From: CAZMLC01 sp964567125
GTDB lineage: Bacteria; Verrucomicrobiota; Kiritimatiellia; RFP12; UBA1067
NCBI GenBank assembly: GCA_964567125.1
Contig: CAZMLC010000064.1
Coordinates: forward strand, 1 to 15,782
Direction of reading: 5' to 3'
Length of the DNA stretch: 15,782 nt
The notes under the pieces are model-generated. The model had not been told where the DNA came from. It saw only the letters and a program-made list of their open reading frames with translations, and did not search any database. Made by a program: the position numbers and the translations under genes. Positions 13,083-15,782 of this stretch are shown in pieces (positions within the stretch are counted from its first letter, which is position 1; each line of letters begins with the position of its first letter).

Positions 13083-15668
13083 TTAGCGCACCAGCAGAAT
13101 CGTCCCCGTAAACCGAAACTCCGCGCGATAGCCAACGCGCGATGCATCCAGCGGCGTCTTAACAACAGTAGCCACATAATGCGAAAATGCGTGAGAGACC
13201 ACAACGGCGGAGACATCGACCTCGGCACTGACGGGTAAGGTAAAGAGCGCTACGCTGAAATTGTTTTCGGGTTGAGCACCTTCGACGCGCACAAAGATTG
13301 GCGACTGTACGCGCTGGATTGAAACTCCGTTCGTCATTGCAGATGGCGCGCGACAGAGCAACTGCCCATCCGAGGAGGTCCGCAAGGGACTGGTTCCCAG
13401 CGCATCGCTCTGTGTCAGCTCAAGCGTTCCCGCAGCGATGACTGTCTCACCGGTATAACTGTTTGAACCCCCGAGGACGAGCCGTCCTGCACCGCGTTTG
13501 ATCAGACCACCCTGCCCAGTGATGGCATTGTTCAGCGTAAAGGTGGCGGTCGGATCAACAACGATTGAAATGCCTCCCGAATAATTCGTATCGGATCCCG
13601 TATACGCCGTCGGCACCGCGCCACCATCGTTATTGCGGGCCAACAATCCGCCATAGTTAAACAACGTAATACCCCGATTATTATCGGCAAACACGAGCGA
13701 ATTCGTGACGTGGATTCCTGCACCATTAAACGACAACTGGTCCGCCACAAAAACACGCGGATTGGCTCCAAGAGATCGCTCACTGACAACGCTCAACCAG
13801 GCGTTACTGCTCCCCTGTACACGGATCTTCCCATAAAAGTCCGGCGACTCCTGCTCCAAATGGAAATGTGTCTGCTGATATCCCGGTTGCACAAACCCTA
13901 CACCGGTAAAGGAGAGAGAGCCATAACCTTGCAACACGGCGTCCACCGCAACATCGCGCGTCATCGCAGCGGATGAAAAACCCAACGTAGTTTGTGTTCC
14001 GTTGTAGTGAACCGTGAGCGATGAAGCCACAAACGCATTCGTCGAGATCGCATTGGCACCTGCACCGCCTTCGGATGCCGAAACCGTCAGGGATTGATGC
14101 GCATAGACATTGGGGATCCGCGAGCGCATATTCAGGCCCTTCATCGCAACCTCACCCCGGCGGAAGAACAGGCGGCGTCCAAGAAAATTGGTGGCCTGAT
14201 TAAACGGTGTCCGGATCGTATTGTTGTTGATCCAATACGTATATCCCGGTTGCGGAGCTAAATTATCCGGCCAATAATACCCATTGATATAGGCGGAGGT
14301 GTTGATCACGTTGTTCGATGTCATCAGACGCAAATTGTCAGGCACATGAGGTGTAAAGTAGAGCGTTGATTTTCCGTCGACCACATCCATGGTCAATTCG
14401 CCCATCAAGGGATCGTTCAACTGAAAGTCGTAGGCTTTCAAACTTGCGCTGTTCGAAACAACCAGCAGCGGGTAAGCAACCTCTGAAATGCCCGCATTCG
14501 TTTGCAGCGTCACATTGACTGGCTGCGTGTAAGGCTTGATCACGTCGCCACTCAGCGCAATGTAGGGTTCAGCCGGCACAGCGGCACCGAGCGTAATATC
14601 GATCACGCCGTTGGTGATCGCCAAACTGCGCGCTTTAAAGCCCGGCTGTTCAAGCGCCAGCGTTCCACTGTTCGCAACGATCACTGCGGCTGTCGAAACG
14701 GTACCCCCCACTTGCGCGACCGCACCATTCTGTACCTCGATCTGTGCCGTCGCAAGCGTTGCACGGCTCGCGACGAGACGTCCAGTGCTCACCACGGTAT
14801 TCCCGTTATAGGTCATATTCGTCAGCAGCGACAAAACACCAGCACCGGTTTTCGTCAGCCCCCCGGGACCATTCAGCACACAGGCGACAGAGCCCGTAAA
14901 ACCCAGCGCGACGTCAAACCAACCGCCCGACCGACGTTCGGGATAAAAGGTTGACTGAACGTTGCCGAAATAGATACCCCGCGTTGCATCCTGAAGTGAC
15001 AGATTGTTCGTGATCCAGAGCACACCGCCACCCTCAAACTCCAGCTGATTGGCGGTAAAGCTCGCAGGAGCAGCTCCCAGCGCATTTTCGTTGGTGAGGC
15101 AGAGACGCCCCGTCTTCAAAAGCCGCGTCCGGCCCGTAAACGTTGCACGATTATCCGCATAAAGTCCCGCCATCTTGATTGAGGTCACATTCGTCGGAGC
15201 AAAATCAAAAACAAGCGGATTGGCACTGTGAATCTGCGAATAAATGCTGATGTAGCGACTATCATTTTCAGAGGCGGCACCAACCCCCACGGGATTTCCA
15301 CCAATGGAATAGAGATTGCCATAAAGCGCAAGGTGGGCCGGAGCCTGCCAATGCTGGATCAACACACCCAAATAAAGCTTATCGATCGTGATCTTCCCTG
15401 ATGTTTTTACCGCGAAAGTGGCGTTGTTTGAAACCACAAGCTGATCGCCGGCAAATACATACTCACCGACTCCTTCCGGCGTACGCAATGTGCGACCAGC
15501 AGGCACATAATAGGTGTTGCCGGCAGAAGGGATTTGCAGATTGCTCCAGTTGATGGAGTTGGTCAACGAAGAACTCGGCGGCACATCGTTCGTGGTCATA
15601 TAAACATCCGCAGCCTGCACGACGACTGCAAAACACCACACCCCGACAATTCCAACAACAGACTTCAT
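13083..15668 (-). CDS. Large exported autotransporter-type beta-strand-repeat (PATR) protein
   Basis: 861 residues from the ATG at 15668 with AAAGGAG 5 bases before it; the GTG six bases upstream is discarded. The signal peptide (MKSVVGIVGVWCFAVVVQA) cleaves near residue 19-20. Two autotransporter-associated beta-strand repeats are clear: GGLTKTGAGVLSLLTNMTYN (269-288) and GGLIKRGAGRLVLGGSNSYT (720-739), each followed by T-V-x-x-x-G-x-L. The protein is two homologous halves, about 50-300 and 475-750. Paired segments include NALGAAP/RSLGANP, ANQLEFEGGGVLWITNNL/ADQLSFNGAGIHVTNSL and DATRGIYF/DNNRGITLF. The chain is rich in Asn, Thr, Ser and Gly, as expected of a right-handed beta-helix. No C-terminal outer-membrane barrel or sorting signal is visible, so it is likely a surface or periplasmic stalk or adhesin of unknown partner. 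Confidence 0.88.
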   Translation of the reverse strand: MKSVVGIVGVWCFAVVVQAADVYMTTNDVPPSSSLTNSINWSNLQIPSAGNTYYVPAGRTLRTPEGVGEYVFAGDQLVVSNNATFAVKTSGKITIDKLYLGVLIQHWQAPAHLALYGNLYSIGGNPVGVGAASENDSRYISIYSQIHSANPLVFDFAPTNVTSIKMAGLYADNRATFTGRTRLLKTGRLCLTNENALGAAPASFTANQLEFEGGGVLWITNNLSLQDATRGIYFGNVQSTFYPERRSGGWFDVALGFTGSVACVLNGPGGLTKTGAGVLSLLTNMTYNGNTVVSTGRLVASRATLATAQIEVQNGAVAQVGGTVSTAAVIVANSGTLALEQPGFKARSLAITNGVIDITLGAAVPAEPYIALSGDVIKPYTQPVNVTLQTNAGISEVAYPLLVVSNSASLKAYDFQLNDPLMGELTMDVVDGKSTLYFTPHVPDNLRLMTSNNVINTSAYINGYYWPDNLAPQPGYTYWINNNTIRTPFNQATNFLGRRLFFRRGEVAMKGLNMRSRIPNVYAHQSLTVSASEGGAGANAISTNAFVASSLTVHYNGTQTTLGFSSAAMTRDVAVDAVLQGYGSLSFTGVGFVQPGYQQTHFHLEQESPDFYGKIRVQGSSNAWLSVVSERSLGANPRVFVADQLSFNGAGIHVTNSLVFADNNRGITLFNYGGLLARNNDGGAVPTAYTGSDTNYSGGISIVVDPTATFTLNNAITGQGGLIKRGAGRLVLGGSNSYTGETVIAAGTLELTQSDALGTSPLRTSSDGQLLCRAPSAMTNGVSIQRVQSPIFVRVEGAQPENNFSVALFTLPVSAEVDVSAVVVSHAFSHYVATVVKTPLDASRVGYRAEFRFTGTILLVR

Positions 15669-15707
15669 AACCACTCCTTTCGTTTACACCCATAATCCTA
15701 TTTCTTT

Positions 15708-15736
15708 AGTATACCGATCTTTTCCAATCGACTCAA
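15708..15736 (-). promoter_or_regulatory. Sigma-70-like promoter of the beta-strand-repeat gene
   Basis: On the minus strand TTGAGT (15736-15731) and TATACT (15713-15708) are 17 bases apart. The predicted start near 15701 gives a 33-base leader with AAAGGAG ahead of the ATG. It probably drives this gene and, by readthrough, the sialidase-like gene 58 bp downstream; the gap between them has only a weak hairpin. Confidence 0.7.
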
Positions 15737-15782
15737 TGTTCTTTTTTCTAAAAACGCTCTAGCATCGTCCACGAAATTTGCT

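Noticed and set aside
1..15782. Search for CRISPR arrays, tRNA or rRNA genes, transposases and integrases
   Set aside because: No regularly spaced repeats, tRNA-like cloverleaf, rRNA sequence or recombinase motif was seen by eye; the only notable DNA repeat is the 44-bp pair.

Overview
The window looks like a chromosomal segment from a Gram-negative bacterium of the Planctomycetes-Verrucomicrobia-Kiritimatiellota-Lentisphaerae (PVC) superphylum. A Kiritimatiellota- or Lentisphaerae-like genome fits best. The reasons are an autotransporter-type beta-strand-repeat protein, an exported BNR-repeat sialidase-like protein, several exported beta-propellers and STN-like repeat proteins, mixed with ordinary housekeeping genes. 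The assignment is made from protein character alone and is moderate at best. No tRNA, rRNA, CRISPR array, transposase or phage gene was seen.

Layout, left to right. Positions 1-911 (+) hold the 3' part of a DjlA-like membrane co-chaperone whose start lies outside the window. It converges with a minus-strand block at 926-2927: an exported STN-like repeat protein, a previously easy-to-miss 44-residue exported small protein, and an exported protein of unknown function with weak LolA-like character. This block is AT-richer than the rest. It is associated with two copies of a 44-bp direct repeat (1754-1797 and 3099-3142) that carries a 12-bp palindrome and promoter-like spacing. A plus-strand exported SMP-30/gluconolactonase-like propeller (3234-4334) follows and ends at a strong bidirectional terminator (4357-4400).

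From 4421 to the right edge everything is on the minus strand. In transcription order (right to left) the genes are: a strong sigma-70-like promoter, a large exported beta-strand-repeat protein built of two homologous halves, a sialidase-like protein, aspartyl-tRNA synthetase with its own terminator, an exported propeller followed 34 bp later by an aldo/keto reductase, then glycogen phosphorylase behind a consensus promoter, whose stop codon overlaps the start of dUTPase.

How they work together: glgP (storage-glucan phosphorolysis), dut (nucleotide-pool sanitation) and aspS (translation) are core metabolism. The exported propellers, the sialidase-like protein and the beta-strand-repeat protein suggest a lifestyle based on extracellular or periplasmic polysaccharides. 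The most unusual part is 1.6-3.2 kb: a repeat-bounded, AT-rich module with overlapping start and stop codons and a tiny secreted protein whose stop codon lies inside one repeat copy. Coding starts were moved from the longest possible frame to the start with a good Shine-Dalgarno sequence and signal peptide where the sequence demanded it; each entry says so.
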